In this document: one piece after another, positions 1-8,434 of the stretch
Layout: every line of letters starts with the position of its first letter
How positions within the stretch are numbered: position 1 is the first letter of the stretch
Assembly: GCF_026213295.1 (NCBI RefSeq)
Contig: NC_079413.1
Span: 18,184,030 to 18,248,029, forward strand
From: Gadus chalcogrammus
Taxonomy: Eukaryota; Chordata; Actinopteri; Gadiformes; Gadidae
DNA: 64,000 nucleotides
Direction of reading: 5' to 3'
The notes under the pieces: generated by a model
What the model saw: the letters and a program-made list of their open reading frames with translations, nothing else
Told to the model about the DNA's origin: nothing
The model's database searches: none
Made by a program: the position numbers and the translations under genes

Positions 1-515
1 AAACTTGTACCATGTACGTTCTGCGACGTTACCAAGTAAAACACGACAATTTACCCAGTAATTAAGCTGAAACTGTACTGTAAAAGGAAGCCTCGTTTGT
101 TTCCATGGTATTACCAGGTTCTTACCATATAATTTGTAATACATTATTCCCTTTTCCATGCAGTCAACACAAACTTGTACAATGTACGTTCTGCGACGTT
201 ACCAAGTAAAACACGACAATTTACCCAGTAATTAAGCTGAAACTGTACTGTAAAAGGAAGCCTCGTTTATTTCCATGGTATTACCAGGTTCTTACCATAT
301 AATTTGTAATACATTATTCCCTTTTCCATGCAGTCAACACAAACTTGTACCATGTACGTTCTGCAACGTTACCAAGTAAAACACGACAATTTACCCAGTA
401 AGTAAGCTGAAACTGTACTGTAAAAGGAAGCCTATTTTGTTTCCATGGTATTACCAGGCTCTTACCATATAAGTTGTAACTGGTTATTCCTTTTTCCATG
501 CAATCAACACAAACC
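1..515. repeat. tandem 170-bp repeat array, left arm
   Basis: Three consecutive copies begin at 1, 171 and 341, each opening with AAACTTGTAC and ending near CAGTCAACAC, giving an exact 170-bp period. The third copy is the most diverged and decays near 515. The window starts inside the array, so its full length is unknown. The same unit occurs inverted at 3109-3346 and 10705-11395. The 67-codon open frame through each unit is probably incidental, because it simply follows the repeat. Confidence 0.93.
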
Positions 516-742
516 ATATATGTTCTGCAACATCGTTCACCAGTAGTTAAGCACTTTAATTGTTGTTATAAAACCCCAAACCACTGTTATTAAAATATTA
601 AAAGGCATATTAAAATTAAACAAAATCAAAGGCTTATCTTTCAAACAATGCATATCTCACAAACGGGCACTGAACACTGAAGAAATCTGACAAAAAAAGA
701 GCCGTCCACATCAACTAAATTTAAATGTTACTGATGGTGTTT

Positions 743-1051
743 TCATAAAACACATGACATTGTTATGGCAAGTGACCACAAGGAAGACTGCTTCAACCTC
801 TTCAATTTGAATAAGCGGTGAATGCCATGCAGCAATCTGCCTATGGGAGCATCTTTGTGGTTATTCGCAAACCAATGAGTCCACTCGATGAATGAGAGAT
901 GACTCTTTAGTGTCTTCTCTGTGAGGTATCCCTGCAGTCTCCACATCTGGGATTTGAAGGCTGACCAAGACCTGACCAGGTACCTGCAATCTCCCCTTCC
1001 ATACTGTAATAAAGAATCAGAAGACAAGAAAATAAACATTAGGACTGTCAA
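743..1051 (-). CDS. hypothetical 102-aa ORF in left palindrome arm
   Basis: An open frame encodes a short Trp- and Lys/Arg-rich protein with no family I recognise. Nearly the same protein is encoded in the opposite arm at 2630-2890, starting a little further in. In the right arm the shared part is preceded by a polypyrimidine run and an AG just before the conserved block, so it could be a 3' exon rather than a complete gene. No signal peptide or membrane segment is visible. Because the arms are duplicates, conservation between them alone does not prove coding. Confidence 0.3.
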   Translation of the reverse strand: MTVLMFIFLSSDSLLQYGRGDCRYLVRSWSAFKSQMWRLQGYLTEKTLKSHLSFIEWTHWFANNHKDAPIGRLLHGIHRLFKLKRLKQSSLWSLAITMSCVL

Positions 1052-1690
1052 TTAATGAACATTTCTAGAACATGTAGAACTCAAAGATTATTTTGTTTAT
1101 TAGTTAAAAAAGGATGCTGATCCTCTGGCCAGTGTTTGGTCATATTGAAAAGAGAAAAAGGCATAGCCATAAATACAGTTAATAGGACGGGAGGGGACAG
1201 GCTGTTAGCTCCGGTTAGCACTTTAGCATCGAGCTAGCGGAGCTTCTGTCATTCAAATAACTCGGACATGTTGTTTAAAACCTATAACACCCAATTTATT
1301 AAAATATCCGGATTTAATCGGGCTCTCTCCCATAAGTACAGTTAATAGGACGGGAAGAGACAGGCTCTGTTAGCCCCGGTTAGCGCGATGCTAAAGAGCA
1401 GCTCTACCGGAGCATGCCACCTCAACAGGTGCAAGTTAGCCTCCGGTTTGATATTCGCCGGATATTCGGTTTACCACCCAATCGGATTCATCAACATAAG
1501 TGCAATACATTACGGGCTTAGTATGTTGAGGACGGTTTAGGACACCGTATCACGAAAAATCACAAACACATGTTGGTGCCATCGATGTCTGTGCAACAAC
1601 GTCATTTACGTTCTGGCTGCTACCTGTTTTAGGGACCGTCAGCAAGTTACACTCACCGACTGGTGGCAGAGACGTTACCATGGAATTGTT

Positions 1691-1939
1691 TGAGGAAATG
1701 AATCACACAAATATATTGCAATATAGTTAATCATAATGCAGTTAATAGTTTAATATTCGACAAAAATCGACTAAACTATATTTGAAATTATTAATTGCAT
1801 CCCGTTTAACAATAATGCAATATATTAGCAAAGTTACCTGCAGTAAGTAGCAGCCCACCATTGGCAACTACTACTACAATCAGGTGACAAAATGTATTTT
1901 TTTAGTGATTTTTATGTTATTTTATATGATTTATTTCCA
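1691..1939. other. palindrome spacer, AT-rich
   Basis: These roughly 250 bases separate the two arms and have no counterpart in them. They are AT-rich and hold a small internal hairpin near 1745-1790, where TTAGTCGATTTTTGTCGAA pairs with itself imperfectly. No gene is visible. Fish MITE ends often look like this, so it may be a small element remnant. Confidence 0.4.
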
Positions 1940-2629
1940 GAAACAATTCCATGGTAACGTCTCTGCCACCAGTCGGTGAGTGTAACTTGTTGACGGCCCC
2001 TAAAACAGGTAGCAGCCAGAACGTAAATGACGTTGTTGCACAGACATCGATGGCGACAACATGTGTTTGTGATTTTCGCGATACGCCGTCCTAAACCGTC
2101 CTCAACATACTAAGCCCGTAATGTATTGCACTTATGTTGATGAATCCGATTGGGTGGTAAACCGAATATCCGGCGAATATCAAACCGGAGGCTAACTTGC
2201 ACCTGTTGAGGTGGCATGCTCCGGTAGAGCTGCTCTTTAGCATCGCGCTAACCGGGGCTAACAGAGCCTGTCTCTTCCCGTCCTATTAACTGTACTTATG
2301 GGAGAGAGCCCGATTAAATCCGGATATTTTAATAAATTGGGTGTTATAGGTTTTAAACAACATGTCCGAGTTATTTGAATGACAGAAGCTCCGCTAGCTC
2401 GATGCTAAAGTGCTAACCGGAGCTAACAGCCTGTCCCCTCCCGTCCTAAACTGTATTTATGGCTATGCCTTTTTCTCTTTTCAATATGACCAAACACAAT
2501 GGCCAGAGGACCAGCATCCTTTTTTAAACTAATAAACAAAATAATCTTTGAGTTCTACATGTTCTAGAAATGTTCATTAATTGACAGTCCTAATGTTTAT
2601 TTTCTTGTCCTCTGATTCTTTATTACAGT

Positions 2630-2890
2630 ATGGAAGGGGAGCTTTGGAGGTACCTGGTCAGGTCTTGGTCAGCCTTCAAATCCCAGATGTGGAGACTGCA
2701 GGGATACCTCACAGAGAAGACACTAAAGAGTCATCTCTCATTCATCGAGTGGACTCATTGGTTTGTGAATGACCACAAAGATGCTCCCATAGGCAGATTG
2801 CTGCATGGCATTCACCGCTTATTCAAATGGAAGAGGTTGAAGCAGTCTTCCTTGTGGTCACTTGCCATAACAATGTCATGTGTTTTATGA
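2630..2890 (+). CDS. hypothetical 86-aa ORF in right palindrome arm
   Basis: This is the mirror copy of the reverse-strand frame at 743-1051; the two proteins agree over about 80 residues with only a few substitutions. A splice-acceptor-like pyrimidine tract ending in CAG stands immediately before the ATG at 2630, and a second open frame (2581-2772) overlaps it, so the true frame is uncertain. I do not recognise the family. Expression and function cannot be inferred. Confidence 0.3.
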   Translation: MEGELWRYLVRSWSAFKSQMWRLQGYLTEKTLKSHLSFIEWTHWFVNDHKDAPIGRLLHGIHRLFKWKRLKQSSLWSLAITMSCVL

Positions 2891-3108
2891 AAACACCATC
2901 AGTAACATTTAAATTGAGTTGATGTGGACGGCTCTTTTTTTTGTCCTATTTCTTCAGTGTTCAGTGCCTGTTTGTGAGATATGCATTGTTTGAAAGATAA
3001 GCCTTTGATTTTGTTTAATTTTAATATGCCTTTCATCAACAGTGGTTTGGGGTTTTATAACAACAATTAAAGTGCTTAACTACTGGTGAACGATGTTGCA
3101 GAACATAT

Positions 3109-3346
3109 ATGGTTTGTGTTGATTGCATGGAAAAGGGAATAACCAGTTACAACTTATATGGTAAGAGCCTGGTAATACCATGGAAACAAACTAGGCTTCC
3201 TTTTACAGTACAGTTTCAGCTTACTTACTGGGTAAATTGTCGTGTTTTACTTGGTAACGTCGCAGAACGTACATGGTACAAGTTTGTGTTGACTGCATGG
3301 AAAAGGGAATAATGTATTACAAATGATATGGTAAGAACCTGGTAAT
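3109..3346. repeat. 170-bp repeat array, right arm, first part
   Basis: About 1.4 copies of the 170-bp unit lie here in inverted orientation to those at 1-515. The array is cut at 3346 by the chromovirus insertion and continues at 10705. Confidence 0.9.
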
Positions 3347-3810
3347 TGTCACGTCCGTGCAGAGTTGCCAGTCCTCTAGAGGGCGACGCTCACTCTAGAG
3401 AATCCACCATCAACCATTTCCTTTACACTGGTCTCCACTTCCACTCACTTCCTATTTAAGCACTGGGTGTTTGTTCCCTCTTCACTCTGTCATGGAGTTT
3501 CGTGAGTACAGTTCTCCCTTAGTTTCCTCCTCACCCATGAGGACTAGTTTGTGTGCCTTAACACATTCTATTGAATACTAGTAAATCGAGATTAGCATCA
3601 GCTAACTAGCTCAGCATTACTATTGACATTCACCAACATCATATCACTGCCTATGTGGACTTAACCTTCCTGTGGATAACCCCTTCTTTGGATTACCCTA
3701 GTGTGAATAACCTTTCTGTTGGACTAACCGTTCTATTGTGGACTTCAATAAACCTCACTGTTGCACCCGACCTGCCGTCTGCGTGTGTGCCTGAAAACCC
3801 CGGCCTGATA
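3347..3810 (+). repeat. 5' LTR of chromovirus (464 bp)
   Basis: It starts TGTCACGTCC and ends GGCCTGATA. The repeat matches 8220-8434 joined to 10451-10699, also 464 bp in total. The four differences are in the first 60 bp (2), near 3588 (1) and near 3763 (1). It contains a TATA-like box, a polyadenylation signal AATAAA at 3747-3752, and the presumed RNA start. The 3' boundary is ambiguous by one base because G follows the LTR on both sides. Confidence 0.95.
3453..3494 (+). promoter_or_regulatory. LTR core promoter and deduced transcription start
   Basis: TATTTAAG at 3453-3460 is a TATA-type box. The 11-mer ACTCTGTCATG at 3484-3494 lies about 31 bp downstream and is exactly complementary to the sequence just after the LTR at 3812-3822. 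In Tf1/sushi-type elements the first bases of the RNA prime reverse transcription, so the RNA most likely starts at or within a base or two of 3484. Confidence 0.75.
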
Positions 3811-3811
3811 G

Positions 3812-3822
3812 CATGACAGAGT
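3812..3822 (+). promoter_or_regulatory. self-priming primer-binding site
   Basis: CATGACAGAGT immediately follows the 5' LTR and is the perfect reverse complement of ACTCTGTCATG at 3484-3494. There is no TGG-type tRNA primer site. Known biology of Tf1 and sushi elements is priming by the folded 5' end of their own RNA. Here the site overlaps the gag start codon (ATG at 3813-3815). Confidence 0.8.
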
Positions 3823-4823
3823 CAAGCCAAGGCGCAGCAGAGCTGCAGGAGATCAGGGACGCCTTAATTCAGCTGGGCGCCATCATCAATGCCCACGCAC
3901 CACAATTGAGGCGTTTGGAGCTGGATATGCAGCAACTGAACATTACTGTTCGAGAGCTGTGTGCACGACCTCCACCTGTCCCATCAACCTCAGATCCTAG
4001 CAGTAGGGCGGAGTCCAGTGCCCACGCTGCCCCTGCTCTGCCTCCCGTCGATCCCACCATCACCATACCTCTATCTGCCCCCCAACCATTCTCTGGGGAG
4101 CCTAGAGCCTGTCGGGGCTTTATGCTTCAGTGCTCCCAGATATTCCTCCACCAAGCACGTCTCTTCCCTACCGAACCAGCGAGGGTGGGCTACATCATCT
4201 CTCGACTCTCGGGATCGGCCTTGGAGTGGGCAGCCGCTGTCATGGATAGCCAGCTGCCCGAGGCAAACGAATGCCAGCTGTTCCTGCATCGCCTAGGGTT
4301 GATGTTTGACACAGGGCGCACCGAGGACCAGGCCGCACAACGAGTCCTTACCATCAACCAGGGGACCCGGTCTGTAGCCCAGTACGCCGTGGAGTTCCGC
4401 ACCCTGGCGATCCGAAGTGGCTGGGGGGACCAAGCCCTGCGTTCAGCCTTTTACCGCGGGTTACAGGAGGCCGTGAAGGATGAAATGGTCAACCGCGACT
4501 GGGGACAGTCGCTTGACGAGCTAATCCACTTAGCCATCCACCTTGATGCTCGCATTCGGGAGCGTCGCCGTGACCGCCGGGAGACCCGGGCACCCATGAT
4601 GACCTTCCTGCCACGGCCAGCCACCCCCGCTCTCAATCCAGCCCCGGCACGGTTACCTGAAGAACCCAAGGAACTCGGCCGCCTCCGGCTGAGTCGCGAG
4701 GAATGCAGCCGCCGGCTCCAAAGAGGCCTGTGCATGTACTGTGGCTCTTCCGGGCATCAAGCACAACACTGCCCAGACCTACAGGGAAAAGACAGCGCTC
4801 GTCAAGGGACCCAGGGCCTCTGA
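3813..4823 (+). CDS. chromovirus Gag (capsid/nucleocapsid)
   Basis: The 336-aa protein begins one base into the priming site. The N-terminal part carries a short coiled-coil-like stretch (about residues 8-55) and a Pro-rich linker (60-95). It continues with a retrotransposon capsid domain (about 100-260) and an Arg-rich segment. One CCHC knuckle lies near the C-terminus (CMYCGSSGHQAQHC, about residues 308-321). It packages element RNA into cytoplasmic particles and is related to the Gag from which mammalian PEG10/RTL genes derive. The frame is intact, unlike pol. The slippery heptamer GGGAAAA sits at 4784-4790 in the right phase to move ribosomes to the protease frame. Confidence 0.9.
   Translation: MTESSQGAAELQEIRDALIQLGAIINAHAPQLRRLELDMQQLNITVRELCARPPPVPSTSDPSSRAESSAHAAPALPPVDPTITIPLSAPQPFSGEPRACRGFMLQCSQIFLHQARLFPTEPARVGYIISRLSGSALEWAAAVMDSQLPEANECQLFLHRLGLMFDTGRTEDQAAQRVLTINQGTRSVAQYAVEFRTLAIRSGWGDQALRSAFYRGLQEAVKDEMVNRDWGQSLDELIHLAIHLDARIRERRRDRRETRAPMMTFLPRPATPALNPAPARLPEEPKELGRLRLSREECSRRLQRGLCMYCGSSGHQAQHCPDLQGKDSARQGTQGL
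4784..4790 (+). promoter_or_regulatory. -1 ribosomal frameshift site GGGAAAA
   Basis: In the gag frame the heptamer reads G GGA AAA, the canonical X XXY YYZ pattern. Slipping back one base enters the frame that encodes the protease; gag terminates 33 bases further on at 4823. PEG10 and related sushi elements use a similar GGGAAA-type site. A downstream pseudoknot was not folded. Confidence 0.7.
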
Positions 4824-5371
4824 TGAGTGGTAGCGCCAAGACCCCTGGACCCGCCAACCGTCTCTCTATCGCCATACAACTCCGTCACGTAGGCAAGAAC
4901 CATCCCATTGCCTTCCTCAATGCCTTGGTGGACTCCGGCGCGGCAGTCAACCTGATGGATATTACCCTAGCAAAACAGCTGGGGATTCCAACCACCCCGG
5001 TGGCCATCCCTCAGGCGGTCCAGGCATTGGATGGTCGCCCCTTGGGCTCTGGACATCTGGAGCGGGTGACAGCTCCTCTCATTATGTCTTCTCATGATGA
5101 CCACCAGGAGACTATACACTTTTGGCTCACCACCACACCGCAGGACCCGGTGGTGCTGGGTTACCCCTGGCTGGCTGTCCATGAACCTCAGTTTGCGTGG
5201 GCGGTTGGCTCCCTACTCCACTGGGGCCCTGCCTGTGCCACGGCTGGTCACCTCCCAGCTCAACCACTAACACTACCCGGTGTTTCCCGCGTTACCATAG
5301 AGGAGGAATTCGCCAGAACTTTCCCACCACCATGTCTCCTGTTCCGTCGGCTGGCACCCCTCCAAGCGTGA
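4790..5371 (+). pseudogene. chromovirus Pol, protease segment
   Basis: The frame is -1 relative to gag and continues from the slippery site. The retroviral-type aspartic protease is recognisable by the motif ALVDSGAAVNLMD near 4925-4965 and a conserved C-terminal region near 5150-5180. The frame ends at 5371, while the reverse transcriptase continues in the next frame, so a frame change lies between about 5280 and 5400. It would cleave Gag-Pol inside particles. Functionally broken as a polyprotein unless the shift is an assembly error. Confidence 0.8.
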
Positions 5372-6621
5372 ACATTTTGGCCCCGCCGGAAAAAACAGAC
5401 CTGTCCACGGTCCCTACTTGTTACCATGATCTGGAGGAGGTCTTCAGCAAGAAGAAGGCCACCACTCTCCCTCCTCATCGGCCGTACGACTGCGCCATCG
5501 ACCTCCTGTCTGGAACCTCTCCCCCTAGGGGGCGTCTCTACTCCCTTTCCGTCTCGGAGAGCCAGGCGATGAAGGATTACATCATAGATGCGCTGCGCCT
5601 TGGGCTAATTCGCCCTTCTACGTCTCCGGCTGCAGCACCCTTCTTCTTCGTGGAGAAAAAGGACGGCGGACTGAGGCCGTGCATCGATTACCGGGGACTT
5701 AACAACATAACCCGGAAGAATAAGTACCCCTTGCCCCTCATGTCGACCGCATTCGAGCGTCTTCAGGGCGCCACAGTCTTCACTAAACTCGACCTCAGGA
5801 ATGCTTACCACCTGGTTCGCATGCGGGCCGGAGATGAGTGGAAGACCGCCTTCATCACACCCACAGGACACTACGAATACCTCGTAATGCCGTTTGGTCT
5901 GTCAAACAGCCCGGCGGTTTTCCAGAACCTCATCAACGACGTACTGCGCGAATTCCTGGAAGTGTCTGTGTTTGTATACGTGGATGACATACTCATCTTC
6001 TCCAAGTCCCTCCAGGAACATGTCAGCCACGTCCGAGCCGTCCTAAAGGCCCTCCTCCTGAACAAACTGTTTTGCAAGGTGGAGAAGTGGACGTTCCACT
6101 CTGCTTCAACTACCTTCCTAGGGTTTGTAGTGGGCCCCCAGGGGCTCTCGATGGACTCTGAAAAGGTCAAGGCCATCGTGGATTGGCCAATACCCACCTC
6201 CATCAAACAGGTTCAAGGGTTCCTGGGATTTGCCAATTTCTATCGGCGTTTTATACGCAATTATAGCGCCTTAGCGTCCCCTATCATAGCCCTGCTTCGG
6301 GGGGGTCCCCGTCGTTTGGTGTGGACAGAGGCAGCTCAGAAGACCTTCGAGGACCTCAAGCAAAGGTTCTGCACGGCGCCTATCCTCACCCTTCCAGATC
6401 CAGCCCTACCCTTTGTGGTGGAGGTAGATGCTTCGGACTCTGGGGTAGGGGGAGTGCTTTCGCAGCGGGCAGCGGAGGACAGCAAGCTCCACCCTTGTGC
6501 CTTCTTCTCTCGAGCTCTCTCCCCAGCGGAGCGAAACTATGATGTGGGTAACCGGGAATTGCTAGCCATCAAACTAGCACTAGAGGAATGGCGTCACCAA
6601 CCCGTTTCTTATATTCACTGA
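5372..6621 (+). pseudogene. chromovirus Pol, reverse transcriptase and RNase H start
   Basis: The open frame (available from 5197) contains all reverse transcriptase blocks: a [16 protein letters not shown] motif near 5657, the LDLRNAYH motif, the [11 protein letters not shown] motif and the catalytic YVDD at about 5977-5988, followed by the connection and the first RNase H aspartate (VDASDSG, about 6425). Near 6600 the frame is lost: the downstream RNase H segment with the TDHKNL motif continues in another frame from about 6608, and some bases appear missing there. Its role is to copy element RNA into DNA. Confidence 0.85.
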
Positions 6622-7545
6622 CCACAAAAACCTGGCTTACCTCGGGGAATCCAAACGCCTAAACCCCAGGCAGGCCCGCTGGGCCCTCTTCTTCAGTCGT
6701 TTCAACTTTGTGGTCACCTACCGCCCAGGGTCCAAGAACGGCAAGGCTGATGCCCTTTCACGCCTCCACACTACGGAGGCGGAGCCTGCAGTGTTGGAAA
6801 CCATCATCCCCTCCTCTAAAGTCGTGGCCGCTGTACGTTGTCATCTGGAGGAGGAAATTCGACAGGCACAAGGACCCACACCGGCACCCACGGAGACTCC
6901 TAAGGGCCTCTTGTTTGTGCCTCCACCCTGCCGCACTAAGGCCTTGGAGTGGGCTCACGCTTCCCGATTGGCCGGCCATCCTGGAGTTCGACGTACCCTG
7001 GAATTACTCCGGAGACGATTCTGGTGGCCGAAACTCCGTCAAGATGTGACTGAGTATGTTGCGGCGTGCACGGTCTGCATGGGGGCGAAACCCGACAACC
7101 GCAGACCAGCAGGACTCCTACAACCCCTTCCGGTCCCACATCGCCCCTGGACACACATCACCCTTGATTTCATTACGGGGCTGCCCCCGTCACAAGGGAA
7201 CACCGCCATCCTAGTGGTTGTGGATCGGTTCTCCAAGGCCGCTCGCTTCATTGCCTTGACCAAACTCCCCACGGCCAAACAAACAGCAGATATTTTGGTG
7301 AGAGAGGTGGTGCGCTACCACGGACCACCAGAAGATCTTGTCAGTGACCGAGGTCCCCAGTTCGTGGCACGTTTCTGGAAGGCCTTTTGGGGCAACTTGG
7401 GAGCATCAGTAAGCCTGACTTCGGGCTACCACCCTCAGTCCAACGGGCAGACTGAGCGAGTCAACCAAGCCCTCGAAATTTATCTCCGGTGCTACACTGC
7501 CAAAGACCCAACCAAGTGGAGTCAGAACCTCTTGGGGGAGAGGTG
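6622..7545 (+). pseudogene. chromovirus Pol, RNase H end and integrase core
   Basis: This frame carries the end of RNase H (ATG available at 6710), the HHCC zinc-binding region of integrase (about 6955-7080) and the catalytic core. Visible core motifs are LDFITGLPP near 7165 and VSDRGPQFVARFW near 7340, followed by the PQSNGQTERVNQ segment near 7433 with the catalytic Glu. Around 7540 another frame change occurs and the rest of integrase continues at 7541-8271. Integrase would insert the cDNA. The core residues themselves look intact. Confidence 0.85.
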
Positions 7546-8271
7546 GCCCACAACCAACAGTGGAGTGCTTCCACGGCTACCTCCCCCTTTGAGATCATGT
7601 GGGGATACCCCCCGCACTTGTTCCCCTCCTCCCCAGAGATAGGGGACGTGCCTGCGGCTCGCAGCTCGGTGGCTCGCCTCCGCGCCCGCTGGCAACAGGC
7701 TCGTCGGGCCCTGCTTCAGTCTCAGAGACAGATGAGGCAACAGGCCGACCGGCGGCGGCGACCGGGTTCGACCCTGAAGACTGGCCAGCGAGTATGGCTG
7801 TCCACTAAGAGCCTGGCCCTGAAAGGAGAAACCCGGAAATTGGCCCCAAGGTACGTTGGACCGTTCCGGATTCTCCGGAGGATATCCAAGACGGCCTTCC
7901 ATCTGGAGCTGCCACGAGCTATGCGAGTTCACCCCGTTTTCCATCGCTCCGTACTACGCCCTGCCACCCCTCTGTGTCCAGAGCTCCCAGCCCCACCACC
8001 CCCCAGGTTCATCGCCGGAGGTCTCACCTACACCGTGCACCGGATTATGGATGAACGCAAGATCGGGAGGTCCACGCAGTACTTGGTGGACTGGAAGGGT
8101 TATGGGCCGGAGGAGCGCAGCTGGATCCCCGCCAAGAACATCGTGGACAAATCCCTCATCCAACAGTTCCGGGCCTCTTCCCTTGGGTCGTCAGGAGTCG
8201 CCCCTCGGAGGGGGGGTCCTGTCACGTCCGTGCAGAGTCGCCAGTCCTCTAGAGGGCGACGCTCACTCTAG
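7541..8271 (+). pseudogene. chromovirus Pol, integrase C-terminus with chromodomain
   Basis: This third frame holds the rest of integrase (SPFEIMWGYPP near 7585; the GPFRILRRI module near 7860) and a C-terminal chromodomain near 8032-8160 (TYTVHRIMDER, YLVDWKGYG, SWIPAKNI). Chromodomains in chromoviruses bind methylated histone H3 and steer integration. The stop codon at 8269-8271 lies inside the 3' LTR start region, so the C-terminus overlaps the polypurine tract and LTR. Confidence 0.85.
8201..8219 (+). promoter_or_regulatory. polypurine tract of chromovirus
   Basis: A purine run CGGAGGGGGGG stands directly before the 3' LTR start at 8220. This is the usual plus-strand primer position. It lies within the coding frame of the chromodomain tail. 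Confidence 0.7.
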
Positions 8272-8434
8272 AGCATCCACCATCAACCATTTCCTTTACA
8301 CTGGTCTCCACTTCCACTCACTTCCTATTTAAGCACTGGGTGTTTGTTCCCTCTTCACTCTGTCATGGAGTTTCGTGAGTACAGTTCTCCCTTAGTTTCC
8401 TCCTCACCCATGAGGACTAGTTTGTGTGCCTTAA

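Larger units (their letters stand above)
1..3346. repeat. 3.3-kb palindromic (foldback) repeat
   Basis: The sequence from about 1 to 1690 returns as its reverse complement from about 1940 to 3346. The innermost matching block lies near 1641-1690 and 1938-1995, and the outermost parts are 170-bp tandem repeats on both sides. The arms differ by scattered substitutions, so they are close but not identical. The left arm runs off the window, so the element may be longer. No transposase is visible. Repeated GGTTAGC/GCTAAC-rich motifs near 1190-1430 occur twice in each arm. A foldback DNA transposon or an inverted duplication would both fit. Confidence 0.85.

Noticed and set aside
7522..7944. Long minus-strand frames opposite the chromovirus gag and pol
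   Set aside because: They lie antisense to well-supported domains and reflect the high GC content of the element.
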